A stretch of 64,000 bases of DNA from Eutypella sp. D-1 (Eukaryota > Ascomycota > Sordariomycetes > Xylariales > Diatrypaceae): the NCBI GenBank assembly GCA_023313575.1, contig JAJTTP010000004.1, forward strand, positions 2,356,001-2,420,000. The letters are read 5' to 3'. This document shows positions 34,940-45,832 of this stretch, piece by piece; the stretch's first letter is position 1, and each line of letters starts with the position of its first letter. The notes below the pieces were generated by a model. It was not told where the DNA came from, made no database searches, and was given only the letters and a program-made list of their open reading frames with translations. Both the position numbers and the translations under genes were made by a program.

Positions 34940-37657
34940 TTAGAGAATAATAGCTTTATGGTTCTTTACCATGTTATCGCGTAGATGGTCAAACGCCCAC
35001 AAGATATCCAAATATGCTGGCGCCACGATATATCTCCACATTGGCACCCTTTTTTGGCCCCTGGTAGCTTCAAGTGCAATAGCCGCAGCCCGTATCGCAG
35101 GCTGCCACAGCTCGTCGTGGACAACCGGTTTCGTCCCGCTAGACAGCTTACATATCCAAAGTTGGCCCAGCATCTCCAAGATCTTGCTCTGAATTTGACG
35201 GAGCTGATGGAAGACTGTGCCGATCGTATCCTCAAATAATTCGACAGACTCTGATTCCAGGTCGTTGACTTCGACTACAACCGTCCAGAGTATATATGCA
35301 ATATTTTCCAGAATTTTACTCTCAACGGGGTTATAATCAATCGATGTTGGAAACCGTGCTATCATCTTCAGGAGATCGGATAGCGCCGTTTGTTGCTCGG
35401 TGCAGAGAACATAGGCCTCCACCGCAGGGGTCCGGGGGAAGTCCAAAGGAGACTCTTGAGGAGTTCTAAGGTAGGTGTTGAACGTCTCAATAGACTGGAG
35501 GAGAGATTCGGATAAGCGGAATATATTATTGGTAAGTCTGAATGCACGGACGTCCGCGGCCATTGCTCTCACTAGTACAAACCGATATTCATCCTTCCAG
35601 AGCCAGAAACTATAATTCCTCGTGTAGGTGGTCTCAAGATCTGGTGGTGAATCTGGCTGCGGCCCACTCGTGACTGTAGTTAAAATATCATCGTCTCCTG
35701 TACCAACGGCTGATTCTATTTCGGCCTTGGGCTTAAGCGGGCAAGGTATATGTTGTATGCAGGTCGTAGAAGATAGGGTTTGACGAGCCGCAGAATCCAA
35801 TTCTCTGTACCACCAGACTTTCCCATTGCCTTGGACATCCCCCATCCACCACTGTTCAAGTTTCATAGCAATTTCGTTGTGGAACCTCGAAGAATCATCG
35901 CTGAAGAGCGCATTGGCGCATAGCCGAATCCATTCTATCGTATCAAATCCCGGCCTTTGATCCGCGCCTGGCGGTATAGACATGCTGAGAAGACAGTAGC
36001 CGATCACTTTGTACGAACGAGGGACGAGGCAGTCTCGCAGAAGAAGGAAGACATCGCCGTCACCAAGCGCCACGAGGTAGTCGTTCTTGCTTATCTGTGA
36101 GGTGGAAGAAAGTATTATAGTCTTTCCCATACTATCCGGGATGTCTCTGGTGAGGACATTATCGTGCGACTCATGTCTTGAAAATCCAGACAACCGGATC
36201 ATCACAGGTATAGTAATTAAAAGACTACCCGTAGAGGTGTGTACAGTGATATCGTTATTCAGCGTGTTTTGTATCCCGGCCAAAGCTTGGTGGAAACAGC
36301 GGGCGGATAGATATACTGGTGGGAATTTGGACTCAAGATCCGTGTGGAGATCGCGCCCTGTTATTGACGCTGGGAAGGTCTCCGGACCCGTCGGATCCCA
36401 GTGCTCCGGTTTTACGTGACGCCAATCCGGGACCCATGATGGCAGCCCAGGTTCCCTGTCGACTGAACAACAGTACAGGATCAGCGAAAGCCGCTGTTTC
36501 AAGAGGTAAGCAGCGACACCAGTGTACACTTGCTCGAACGAAAGCGCGTAGTCAGCCGAGAGCCCTTCCTTCTCGACGCCATTGAGTAGTCCAAGCAGAG
36601 CGAAGATTCTATCGCGAGGGTCAGATGTCGACGAGCTCGAGGTCTGGAATAGAAAGCGCGGAAAGTCCGCCGGCCCGTTCATGCGGAGTAGCTCGAAATC
36701 TTTGACCCAGACAGGAACATCGGCTTTTGGAAAGTGCGTCCTCACATTCCACAGCGCCAGATCCCACCTGACGACGGAGTCTCCGCAGTGGACGTAGACG
36801 TCGCGGGCGAGCACGATCTCCTGCAGGATCCAGAGGCGCGAGAAATAGCGCCGCGCGAACAGCTCGGAGACCACTTGCGTCGCGGTATCGGGGAACTCGG
36901 TGTGGTCATACACGTTTCTGAGGTGTTCCATGGCGGCCCTGCTGCCTCCGCTATGCTCACCAAGATAGACCAAGCACCTCTTTGCGTTCGAGTATATGTG
37001 GTCCATTAGGCCTACCTGGTGGGACTGCTCTGATGGGTTCGCCTGGTTGATGCAAACCGCGTCGACCCAGAGATTCCTCACTTTCTTGCGGTGTCGTAGT
37101 CTCCGGAGTGCGCCTTCACAGTTGAGGGTGATTGACAAGACATCCCAAGATGGGCCAATGAATAGGGGTCTCGTGCGCGACGTATCACGTTTCTCGTTGG
37201 CCCACGAGTACGATACTGCCTCGAATTTTGCCCCCCGCTGGATATTGGCGTGCTCCAATGTCCCGTGTAGGGGGTCGTCCCACTCTCCGGGCTGGAGATG
37301 TAGAACCCGGATCTCATCTCGGGCCATCAACGGCTGAAACCCGGTAGTAGAGCGCGATGGTGCAGATAATGATGATGAAGAATTCGGATTGTCTGATTCG
37401 AGATTGAGGGAGCAGATTAGGTCACCGGTCAAATCATTACCTGTGTCGTCGAGCACGCACTCGTCTACGTATTGTACAGACGAAGGCCAGGTCAAATTGA
37501 GTAAGGAGCGGTGGGGCTTTCCCACGTAATAGGGAGTCTCGGTAGGACCCGCGTCCACCCGCGACGGCGCAGTCCTGTCGCAGTAGGCACAAAAGGGGAT
37601 ATCGCCTGCAGGGTATACGTCGGGTTGCCGACATGTTTTGCTGTGCCAACGAAGCAT
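34940..37657 (-). CDS. HET-domain (heterokaryon incompatibility) protein
   Basis: One frame on the minus strand. From the ATG at 37657 (MLRWHSKTCRQPD) it gives 905 residues; an in-frame ATG at 37711 would add 18 residues. The three HET blocks are present: FEAVSYSWAN (about 145-154), LWVDAVCINQ (196-205) and RRYFSRLWILQEI (about 265-277). A region with FLFQTSSSSTSDPRDRIFAL follows, usual in this family. The N-terminus has a CxxC pair (FCAYCDRTAPS) that may bind metal. HET proteins trigger growth arrest or cell death when genetically different hyphae fuse. The C-terminal 500 residues show no domain that I recognise and probably hold the recognition part. No intron is required. The relic at 34401 shows that this locus has duplicated. 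Confidence 0.9.
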   Translation of the reverse strand: MLRWHSKTCRQPDVYPAGDIPFCAYCDRTAPSRVDAGPTETPYYVGKPHRSLLNLTWPSSVQYVDECVLDDTGNDLTGDLICSLNLESDNPNSSSSLSAPSRSTTGFQPLMARDEIRVLHLQPGEWDDPLHGTLEHANIQRGAKFEAVSYSWANEKRDTSRTRPLFIGPSWDVLSITLNCEGALRRLRHRKKVRNLWVDAVCINQANPSEQSHQVGLMDHIYSNAKRCLVYLGEHSGGSRAAMEHLRNVYDHTEFPDTATQVVSELFARRYFSRLWILQEIVLARDVYVHCGDSVVRWDLALWNVRTHFPKADVPVWVKDFELLRMNGPADFPRFLFQTSSSSTSDPRDRIFALLGLLNGVEKEGLSADYALSFEQVYTGVAAYLLKQRLSLILYCCSVDREPGLPSWVPDWRHVKPEHWDPTGPETFPASITGRDLHTDLESKFPPVYLSARCFHQALAGIQNTLNNDITVHTSTGSLLITIPVMIRLSGFSRHESHDNVLTRDIPDSMGKTIILSSTSQISKNDYLVALGDGDVFLLLRDCLVPRSYKVIGYCLLSMSIPPGADQRPGFDTIEWIRLCANALFSDDSSRFHNEIAMKLEQWWMGDVQGNGKVWWYRELDSAARQTLSSTTCIQHIPCPLKPKAEIESAVGTGDDDILTTVTSGPQPDSPPDLETTYTRNYSFWLWKDEYRFVLVRAMAADVRAFRLTNNIFRLSESLLQSIETFNTYLRTPQESPLDFPRTPAVEAYVLCTEQQTALSDLLKMIARFPTSIDYNPVESKILENIAYILWTVVVEVNDLESESVELFEDTIGTVFHQLRQIQSKILEMLGQLWICKLSSGTKPVVHDELWQPAIRAAAIALEATRGQKRVPMWRYIVAPAYLDILWAFDHLRDNMVKNHKAIIL

Positions 37658-38697
37658 GATTATAATAACCGGATGGTGGATTATTATTTCAGTAGAGGAA
37701 ATGTATGACAATTAGATACCGGAACTGGCTATTAAGATTATGGATGTGGTCTTGATGCCATAGATTTACACATTTCGAACCTTTACTTATTCACGCTTAC
37801 GAGCCTCGTAAGGACTAATGTGAGAAAGGCTAAATTTAGGAAACTGAATGACTGGGTTCCGCGGTAAGCATATGGGTTCTTAAGAGACGGGAAAAAGCCT
37901 TTTAAAATGCTGGACCCCACCCCAGACTTGTTATCCCTTCCCCTCACTTTTGATGATTACTGCTGCTTATGCTATGTAAGTTAGTGGCAGTGCATGTCCA
38001 AAGTCATCTTGTGGTTTTCACTGCCACATAAGTCACCCACAAATGCTGGCTTTTTGATGCACATGCTCGGTATTAGGATATATATATAGTAAGACGAAAT
38101 ATCTACACCCGTCAACTGAGTTGATTATTTATATGGGTGTTAATGAGAAGGGGGCGGCACGGATTCGAAAAGGGGGGGTATTCTCGGAAGCAACCGACTC
38201 TCTGACCCACAACTCCGGGCCGCCGCCATAAAGATCCACATCTAAACTTTTACCCGTCAAGCCCCCGTAGACGGCTCACAGACCCCCTGACCCCTTGAAA
38301 GATCCCAGACTAACTGAGTTAAGACTAAACTGTAACTGCCAGGACTGCAGGGGTAGTGTTAAACATGTTTCAGGAACCAGGAGTGGGTTTTGAGCGCTAA
38401 CGAAAGCTACCTAGGCAGTTAATCTTCAGCACGGAGCTCCTATTGATTGATTCTTCCAACTCTTCTTCATCATCTTTCACTTACTTACCGGTGGGATGCC
38501 ATAGTTCGCGATAATATTCAACATTCTCGATCTTTTCTCTTTCTGTATAGTGCTTGCTGGTCAGAATTTGTGTCTGTCTCTATTCTTCGTAATTAAAAAT
38601 CTAATTTATTAACATCCTATTTGAGAATTCCCGTCCCGACATCACCGAAAGTTCTTAATACCTTTCACCCACCATCACCACTGCCACCACCACCAAA
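37658..38697. other. intergenic, 1.0 kb
   Basis: Divergent promoter region between the HET gene and the SDR. The last 60 bases before 38698 are CCACC-rich leader. No gene is seen, and no exact TCTGACA element as found in the 43-50 kb promoters. Confidence 0.5.
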
Positions 38698-39871
38698 ATG
38701 AGTCAACCCGCACATTTTCCGCAGCAGCGGCGCGAGGAACCATGGTACTCTGTCGTGACTATCGACATGCTACTGAAGGTTCTGAATATTACTATACTCC
38801 ACCCGTTCGTGGCGTGGATCATCCCGCTATGCTTTCGCGCTGAGCACCATGCCTGGGATACGCGACCCATGATCGTCTCCATAGTCTGGGCCGTCCTGAT
38901 CACGCTCATCACGCTCTTTGACAAGTTCAGCCACAAGCTCGCTTACGGAATGCACCGCGAAGTTGATCTCTCCGAGGAGGTCATCGTTGTTACTGGTGGC
39001 GCCAGCGGTCTGGGTTTGCTGATCGCTGAGGTTTACGGTATGCGCGGCGCCACCGTCGCCGTTCTTGACATCGCCGACGAGCTGGAGAATCCGGAGGCGA
39101 GGGGTGTTACGTACTATAAGTGCGATGTGGGTGATCGCAAGAGGCTTCAAGAAGTTTCCGCGGAGATTGAACGTGATGTGAGCTTCCCCGTCCTATAATT
39201 CCATACCCCCCAGCGTTTATATAAGTAGACTAACATATGCCCTTCCGTCGCTCCCATAGCTCGGTACGCCCACGATCCTGATCAACAACGCGGCGCAAGT
39301 CATTGGAAAGACGCTCTTGGAAATGTCATTGGAAGAGGCGGAGCGCAGCCTGACCACGAACCTCCTCGCGCACTTCTACACCATCAAAACGTTCCTGCCG
39401 GGCATGCTGCAGGCTGAGACGGGCGGCACGATCGTGACGATTTCGAGCGTGATGGGCTCCTTGGGCGCGGCGCGCCTGTCGGACTACGCGGCGGCCAAGG
39501 CGGGCGTGACGGCGCTGCACAAGTCGCTGGCGGCGGAGCTGCGGCGCGACCACCCAGAGATCAAGACGGTGCTGGTGACGCCCGGCCAGCTCGGCACCCC
39601 GCTGTTTGCCGGCGTCGCCACTCCGCACTCCTTCCTCGCGCCCGTCGTCGAGCCCGTCGACGTCGCCAAGGAGATCATCAAGGCCGTCGATCTCGGTATC
39701 AGCGACCACATCGGCACCCCGCTCTACGCCCGCTGGATCGACTGGTACAACGTCCTCCCCGTCGGCCTGCAGAGGCTCGCGAGGGACTTCTCTGGCGTCG
39801 ATGCGGGCATGGGGACCTGGGTTGGTAGGAGCGGCCGCAAGAAGGCGGAGACTAGCGAGAAACTGATATGA
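38698..39871 (+). CDS. membrane-associated short-chain dehydrogenase (RDH/DHRS-like)
   Basis: Two exons, 38698-39177 and 39260-39871, with an 82-base intron, give 363 residues. Two hydrophobic stretches come first (LNITILHPFVAWIIPLCF, about 29-46; MIVSIVWAVLITLITLF, about 58-74), which should anchor the protein in the ER or lipid-droplet membrane. The SDR core follows: TGGASGLG (99-106), NNAA (169-172), TISSV (serine about 222-223) and YAAAK (Y236, K240). Such proteins reduce or oxidise retinol-like alcohols, sterol-type ketones or fatty aldehydes with NAD(P). It is convergent with the P-type ATPase gene next to it, so it might be the edge of the candidate cluster, but its promoter lacks the shared element. 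Confidence 0.9.
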
Positions 39872-40292
39872 GATTACGCGCTAAGCTAGGATCATGGCAT
39901 GAGGACTGGCTAGCACCTGCAGCTGCTCCGGCCCATGAAGTCGCCTAGGTATTTGTCAAGGCGCTTGCGTATATACCCTCTAATCTACTGTTAATACTCG
40001 TCACGCGCGTTTTCTACATTAGTCTACATCGGGCTTCGAGCTCGCTATTTATCCCTACCCTGGTAGCTGGAAGTCCTGGTGAACTTAAAAGAAGTATTGA
40101 TTGCTGATGATATCACGATCCTGTTACAGGGCCGGGATGTAACTACTGACCGTCAAATTGTTAACTGCTTTGATATTTAAATTTATAACGCTCAGGCTTA
40201 ACTGCAATGAACTTCCAGCATACATGTGCCGCGTACTCCATCATCGACGGACCACGGACCGGGCATATCAACGTTGCATAAACTTCAACGAT
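39872..40292. other. intergenic between convergent genes
   Basis: 421 bases holding the two 3' ends. No gene is seen. Confidence 0.5.
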
Positions 40293-42970
40293 TTAAAAGT
40301 GTATGATTCTAATTCTGGAGCTATTCAACAGAACAACAATACTACTGAACCCCATTCCTACACTAGCAAAAACCCTGGAGACATTGTGAGCTTGAGTCGC
40401 TATACGAATGGATTCCAAAAACTGGGGAGGGGGGGGGAGACTTACGATGACGACGGATACATCTGACCGAAAGCGCCTGCCGCGCCGAGTAGCGAGATGG
40501 TATTGTAGAACACCGCCCATCGGAAATTCTGGGTGACGATGTGTAGAGTACGTCGCGAGAGCTTCACGAGGAAGAGGACTCGGCTTAGTACCTCGTCTGA
40601 GTCCCGACCCGCGGCTGTATGCGGCATCAGCGTCGCGTCGGCGAGATCCGGGTGATCCGAGGACCACGCGTCGGGGATGTAGATACTGAAGGAGGCAGAC
40701 TGGAAAGACGGGATGTCGTTCAGGTTATCGCCCACGAACACCGTCGGTCCCTGGCGTCGGAACCTCCTGACGATATTTGCTTTCTCGCCCGGTAGACAGC
40801 CTGAGAAGACCATATCGACGTCGATGCCGACACGTCGCGATGTCGCCATCGCGGAGGCGTAGTTGTCCCCGGTGACCATGCCGACTTTGAGACCCAGGTC
40901 TTTGAGGCCCCTGATAGTAGAGACGGCGTCGGGTCGGATTTCGTCCTCGAGGACTAAGATCCCGGCCTGGACTCCGTCGACTGCCACGATGACCGGTGTG
41001 ATCATGGCGTTCCTTAGCTCTGTCGGCAGCCGCACCAGGTTGACGCGCACGCCTAGGGATTCCATGTACGCCGGGCTCCCGATGGCTAGGGTCCAGGACT
41101 CCGATCGCGACGATCTGGAGACCTTTACGACCCCCTTGACCCCGCGACCGAGCTCATGCAGGATCTCAGTTACCGTCACCTTACCCTTAATGCTGTCAAG
41201 ACCGGCGATCTCAGGCGCGTGGTTCGTGGTCTGCTGGGCGGCTTCGGACGTAATTGCCTGCGCTACCGGGTGGCGAATGTCGGTCTCGAGGTCCCGGATT
41301 ACGTCCCAGAGTCCGACGCGCCAGTTCTCCTCGTGGATCGTCTGCGTGACTCGTAGCACCCCGCGTGTTAGTGTGCCGGTCTTGTCGAAGAGGATTGTCC
41401 CGGCCGTCGAGGCGCTCTTCATCCGCTTGCTGTTGGTAGCGAGTCGCACGCCGGCTTTCGAGGCCCGGACTGCGAGATGTTAGTTTATATGTGTCTTGAG
41501 CTGATGAGGATGGTATAAGTGAAGCTGAGACTACGGACCTGTTGCTAATAGTTTTGCAGTCGGGATGCTGAGGCTGAATGTGCACGGACATGCTGCGAGT
41601 AACATGGCCGAAGACCGACGCAGCACGTCTTCGAGCGTGGCGCCGGGGTTGCACAGAAGATGGAACACGCCAACTGCCGCGGCAAGTACCATGATGGCAG
41701 TAACGAAATACCGAGTCAATGCCGAATCTTGAGCACTATCTCCGCCAGAGGAGGTTAACTCTGCGCTGATGACGGATTCCAGCACTTTCCGGAGCTGCGT
41801 CGAGCGTCCGCATGCCGTCACTTCCAAGACGATATCGCCCTGTTCCACGCGGCTCCCGGCTAGCACGGTGTCGCCGCCTGCCACAGCTCGTGGGATCGTA
41901 GAACCGCTTATCCATGTCTCGAGGACCAGAGCGCTGCTCGAGCTGTCCAGGACGCCATCGCAGGGTAGCCGATCCCCTTGGCGGACATAGAGTTTATCGC
42001 CGGGGGTAAGCATGGTCGTGGGGACTTCGTCTGACTTTTCCGCGTCACGGCCATGGCATACCAGCGCAGTGGTAGGGATGAGGCTAATAAGCGGCGTTCC
42101 GAAGTCCAGACTCCGCTCGGACACGATGGCCTTGAGAAGCCGGCCGCCGAGGATGGATGTGGTGAGTATCGGTATGACATCCAGCTCAGGCTGGTATAGC
42201 CATTGCTGCGGTCGCGTCTTGACACTGATAACAGCGGCCTGCGCCAGGACCATCGCGATACCGAGAGATCCCAGCGTAGACATGTTGGCCTTCCGGCGAT
42301 GCCATATGCAGCGCGCCGTCTCGAGATGGATGGTTGATCCAGCTGCGAGGCTGAGGGCAACCGCGAGCGATATAATGAGGTTCACCGAGACATTCTGTCG
42401 TAATCCCGGAAACACCGTCGACGACAGATATCTAGCCACTGCAACCGTCGAAGAGCAAAGCGCCGAGACGAAGAAGGCGTGACGCCAGTTCCGGATCCCA
42501 TACTCGCGCGTGACGGCGGATTGCTGAACCGTAGACACGACCTCCGACCAAGAGTCGGAGTTTTTGGCAATTGATAGAAGCCGGGCGTCGTATCCAGTCG
42601 CCTGGATAGCGTCGGCTATAGACCCCGGCGAAGTTTCGGCAGTGAAGGTGACGTGCGCACGCAACAGGCTCAGGGAAACGGACGCGCGCACGACTCCGGG
42701 GACGTCTTCGACGATCCTCTGGACCTCGGAGACACATGAGCCGCACGTGAGCCCGCCGAGGACTAGGACGCATCCTTGAACGGTGTGTTCTTGTTGTCTG
42801 GGTATTGGCGTTGGTTGGGGCTTCTCGTTCGGGCTCCACAGTTCCGGTTCCCGTCCATAATCACACGGGTCTGTCAGTGTTGACTGCTTTGTTTGAAAGG
42901 GGGTCGATAACCACTCGTGCACCTTTAGGAACCGGAAGACGATGTACGCGCCGATGGCACAACAAGCCAT
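40293..42970 (-). CDS. heavy-metal (Cu-type) P-type ATPase with altered catalytic motifs
   Basis: Three exons on the minus strand, 42970-41539, 41469-40446 and 40374-40293, give 845 residues; the last exon adds MGFSSIVVLL, the usual final helix motif. N-terminal HMA domain with GLTCGSCVSEV (about 73-83), membrane helices, ion-site CPC (461-463), phosphorylation site DKTGTL (D506), HP (544-545), TGDN (677-680). Several motifs are off consensus: the A-domain TGE is SGS (about 355-357, ISGSTIP), the CPCALGLATP helix reads CPCTFSLSIP, and GDGxND is GDNLND (724-729). The A-domain glutamate normally drives dephosphorylation, so transport may be impaired or changed. By family it should move Cu+ or a similar ion across a membrane. 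It is the first gene of the proposed cluster; its promoter has three TCTGACA copies. The unusual donor of intron 1 is GTCCGT. Confidence 0.9.
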
Positions 42971-43308
42971 GATGTGATTGTTGACCCATTGATGGAGACT
43001 GGTTGTCTACTCGTCGGGCTGCTAGTGCGTCCTCTCATCTTTGAATGAAACGATATCCGTGCATGCAAGGGTAATTACAGGTAATTCGGCGCGTAATGCC
43101 GCATGATGTTGTCTAATGGATCGACTTGTCCGACCTACACAACTCCGATATCTGACAGTGATTTTTCTGACAAACATCTTCCCCCCTGTGGGGATGCTTA
43201 ACGCGGCCCCACTGGTGTCGGCGCTAACATGTCATGTTTTTCTGACAACTACGAAGTACTAGTCGCTTGCCATGATCACAGGACCATAGTCACTAAATAC
43301 GTCTCGAA
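42971..43308 (-). promoter_or_regulatory. ATPase promoter with TCTGACA elements
   Basis: Plus-strand TCTGACA at 43151-43157, 43166-43172 and 43241-43247. The first two lie in TGACAGTGATTTTTCTGACA (43153-43172), which matches TGACAGTGAATTTTCTGACA in the Ldi-like promoter at 19 of 20 bases. On the gene strand it reads TGTCAGAAAAATCACTGTCA. Confidence 0.6.
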
Positions 43309-45162
43309 CTAAATATACCGGTCCCCCATTCTGGTCCGTTGACCCGGCCTTCCTGAGACCCTACCAACCAAATACCGCGGCAGAGGATGCCACTTCGCAA
43401 GCGGATACGGCTGCGCGACACGAATTAGCTGGCTTTCGTTGATACAGGGAAGTGTTGATGCTGCCTTGGCCTTACCTGTGGAACAGTCCAGAAACGGATA
43501 TTTCGTTGCGAACTCCTTGCTCAGTTTCCACCCGACCATGTCGTCGAGTCCGAAGAACAGGGCGACCTCGTTTCCACCGCGGACGGCTGCTGCTGGTGAC
43601 GCGATCGCGTCTTGGCTGTGACAGCCTACTGGAGCATCATCCCGCATTCGCCGCTCCAGCTCGGACACCAGTGCCTCTTCCACGGGGTCGGCCGCAGTTA
43701 GGTAAAGAGTTTGGGCTTCCGGCCCCAGCTCGAAGAACGTCCAAGAGGGATCGTTGAGGTAGCTTCTCGTGGACGTCGCCTGCGACCCGCGCCTCTTGTC
43801 CCTGCGTTGGATCTGATTTTGGAAGATATCCATTACGCCGACGGCGACGCCCAGATGGGGCTGTTCAATGACCGAGTGAAGGATCGTGTCCTTGATGAGG
43901 GCATCGTAATCGCACTGGTTCTGTTCCAGCATAATCTGGTCACGGATATCCGGCCAGTTGATGAGGTCAATGCTCCAGTAGTCATGTAATTGTTTAGCTT
44001 GCAGAGGTGTCGGTCTAAAGGGCGACGGCACGCAGTCTCTGGCCTCGAGTCCGAGACGCCAGCTCAACACCTTCTCGATGTAGCGCGCCCCGTTCTATCG
44101 AAATCGCAGCATTGGTATTTCAGTAAGCGATTCCGTTAATAAGTAAGCGCCCGGGCTGCTCGCGCGACTTACCACTCCGTAGATATAATTCTCCAAACCG
44201 AGGCAACGGGCTATGAAGCCCGTGGCAGCCGTGATGAGCTTCTTGTTGAACTGCTCGGGGACGATTGTGGTTCTTGACATTGGAATGGAAGGTTCACTTG
44301 CTTGTTTCATGCATCGACGACACGCGTTCAGTATCTTTGAGCCAAATTGGTTCACGGATGTGACGGCGATGGTTTTGAGGGTAGTAGCCGTGGTGTTCGG
44401 AGAAGTGGGGATCAGCAATGATGACAAGGAAACGACACCTATTCCTAAGACGTCCGGCCCGGAACAAAAATCGCCGGACTCGTAGATGTCTGTGCTAAAA
44501 TCAAATGCTGCTGGGCTTTCCTGTAAAGTGTTGTCGTGAGAAATAGACGTGCTATTGAGCATGCCGACATCTCTATCTCCCAAATCTTGCGCGGAAAAAA
44601 AGGTGCCAGTAGACTCATCCAGGTGTGTCTCCGTCTGTCGGTCTTGCTCTCGATCCTGTGATTCTAATCGAGAGCGAGGTGTCTCTTGACATTCGCGGGA
44701 CGTTGTGCGAACGCTCTGATCTTGGCTCCCGTCCTGGCGTCCCAAAATGGAGTGAAATATTGTATCGTCTTACAAAAATAATTAGAACCTTGTAGATCAA
44801 CCGTGCGAAGGCGAAAGGAATAACTGACCAGCGGCGCTAGCGGCGGCATTACTCAAGCTTAGAAGCTTCTTCCGGAGTCTGAATAAGGCCTCTTCTAGCC
44901 TCTGGTTCTCCTTCAACAGCTTCAAATGAGCCTTGACCAAGGTCTCATAACGGTCTCGACAGCCTCCCCCATCGGTATCCGTGATCGTATTCTGAAGCAG
45001 TTCGACCGCATTCTCGAGGTTCCGAACGTATGCGGCATTCTTCTCGCGGAGGCACTGTTGCGATATGCGATTCTGCGCTCGCTTCCGTTCTGCCGGCTCC
45101 GCACCCGAGTCGGCTTTTCTCTTCGGTGGTCGGCGAGAGGACTTATTATCAGCAGGAGGCAT
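43309..45162 (-). CDS. bZIP transcription factor with DUF3425-like C-terminus
   Basis: Three exons on the minus strand, 45162-44829, 44768-44173 and 44094-43309, give 571 residues. Basic region: ERKRAQNRISQQCLREKN (about 25-42), with the N-x7-R spacing of bZIP proteins but an unusual ISQQCL in place of the common AAQR-type core; a leucine-zipper-like coiled coil continues to about residue 105 (LENAVELL, LLKENQRLEEALFRL). The middle is acidic and Ser/Thr-rich. The C-terminal third (SWRLGLEARDCVPSPFRPTP, then LQAKQLHDYWSIDLINWPDI) is the helical DUF3425-type region that follows many fungal bZIPs. Such proteins are often local regulators of metabolite clusters. It sits inside the proposed cluster, and the TGACA half-sites in three neighbouring promoters fit a bZIP (TGAC) half-site; direct binding is inference. 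Confidence 0.88.
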
Positions 45163-45832
45163 TGTTTATTAGTAGCGCAAGACGATGTATGATTGATAAG
45201 GAAATTGGCAACTCCGCCTGTGTTGGAACAAGAGAAACAAGTTTAAGATGCTGTTGGAGTACGTAGAGTGGATACGATAGTCTTTATTAGCACCGGTCTA
45301 GGAGGTGAAGGGGCCACAAGATCCAGGGTCAACTAGATACCGAGGGCCCGGGGCCACGGCTGTGGGGAACCGGCGACAGTAGCCAGGGTTATGCTTGTAC
45401 ACAACTTGCTGACGCTATTCAAAACTCAACAACCTACCATTGGCGCTCGTGCTTGTCGTGTGACCTCGACTTCTCATCTGTTAGAAGCTTTCGACGTCCC
45501 ATGGATAAGTAATGCGTGGATAGGGTTTGGCCAGCCGATCTACGGATTGATTACTCCGCAAACTAATATGAGGATTAATGAGCTGCTTGTTTAATCCATG
45601 AATGAAGAGAAAGATATAATCAACTATTACATGGCGTATATGGTGACGTTATTGTGATCCACCATTCCACCCTTACATCACCGTACTGGAAAGGGGATAG
45701 AAGTTATTGTTTTGCTTCAATTTGCTTGAATAACTATGTAACTGACCAATCATCGAATATCCTAGACCGTGCATAACAATATCTCGCCTGACCCAAATAC
45801 ATTTCATGCATTAGATGATCACTCCTTGCACG
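45163..45832. other. intergenic, 0.67 kb
   Basis: Promoter of the bZIP gene and 3' flank of the Ldi-like gene. No exact TCTGACA element and no gene seen. Confidence 0.5.

Noticed and set aside
41470..41538. Apparent frameshift in the P-type ATPase
   Set aside because: It is a 69-base intron with branch AACTAAC and an AG acceptor; splicing restores LLAT to VRASKAGVRLATNSKRM-type sequence.
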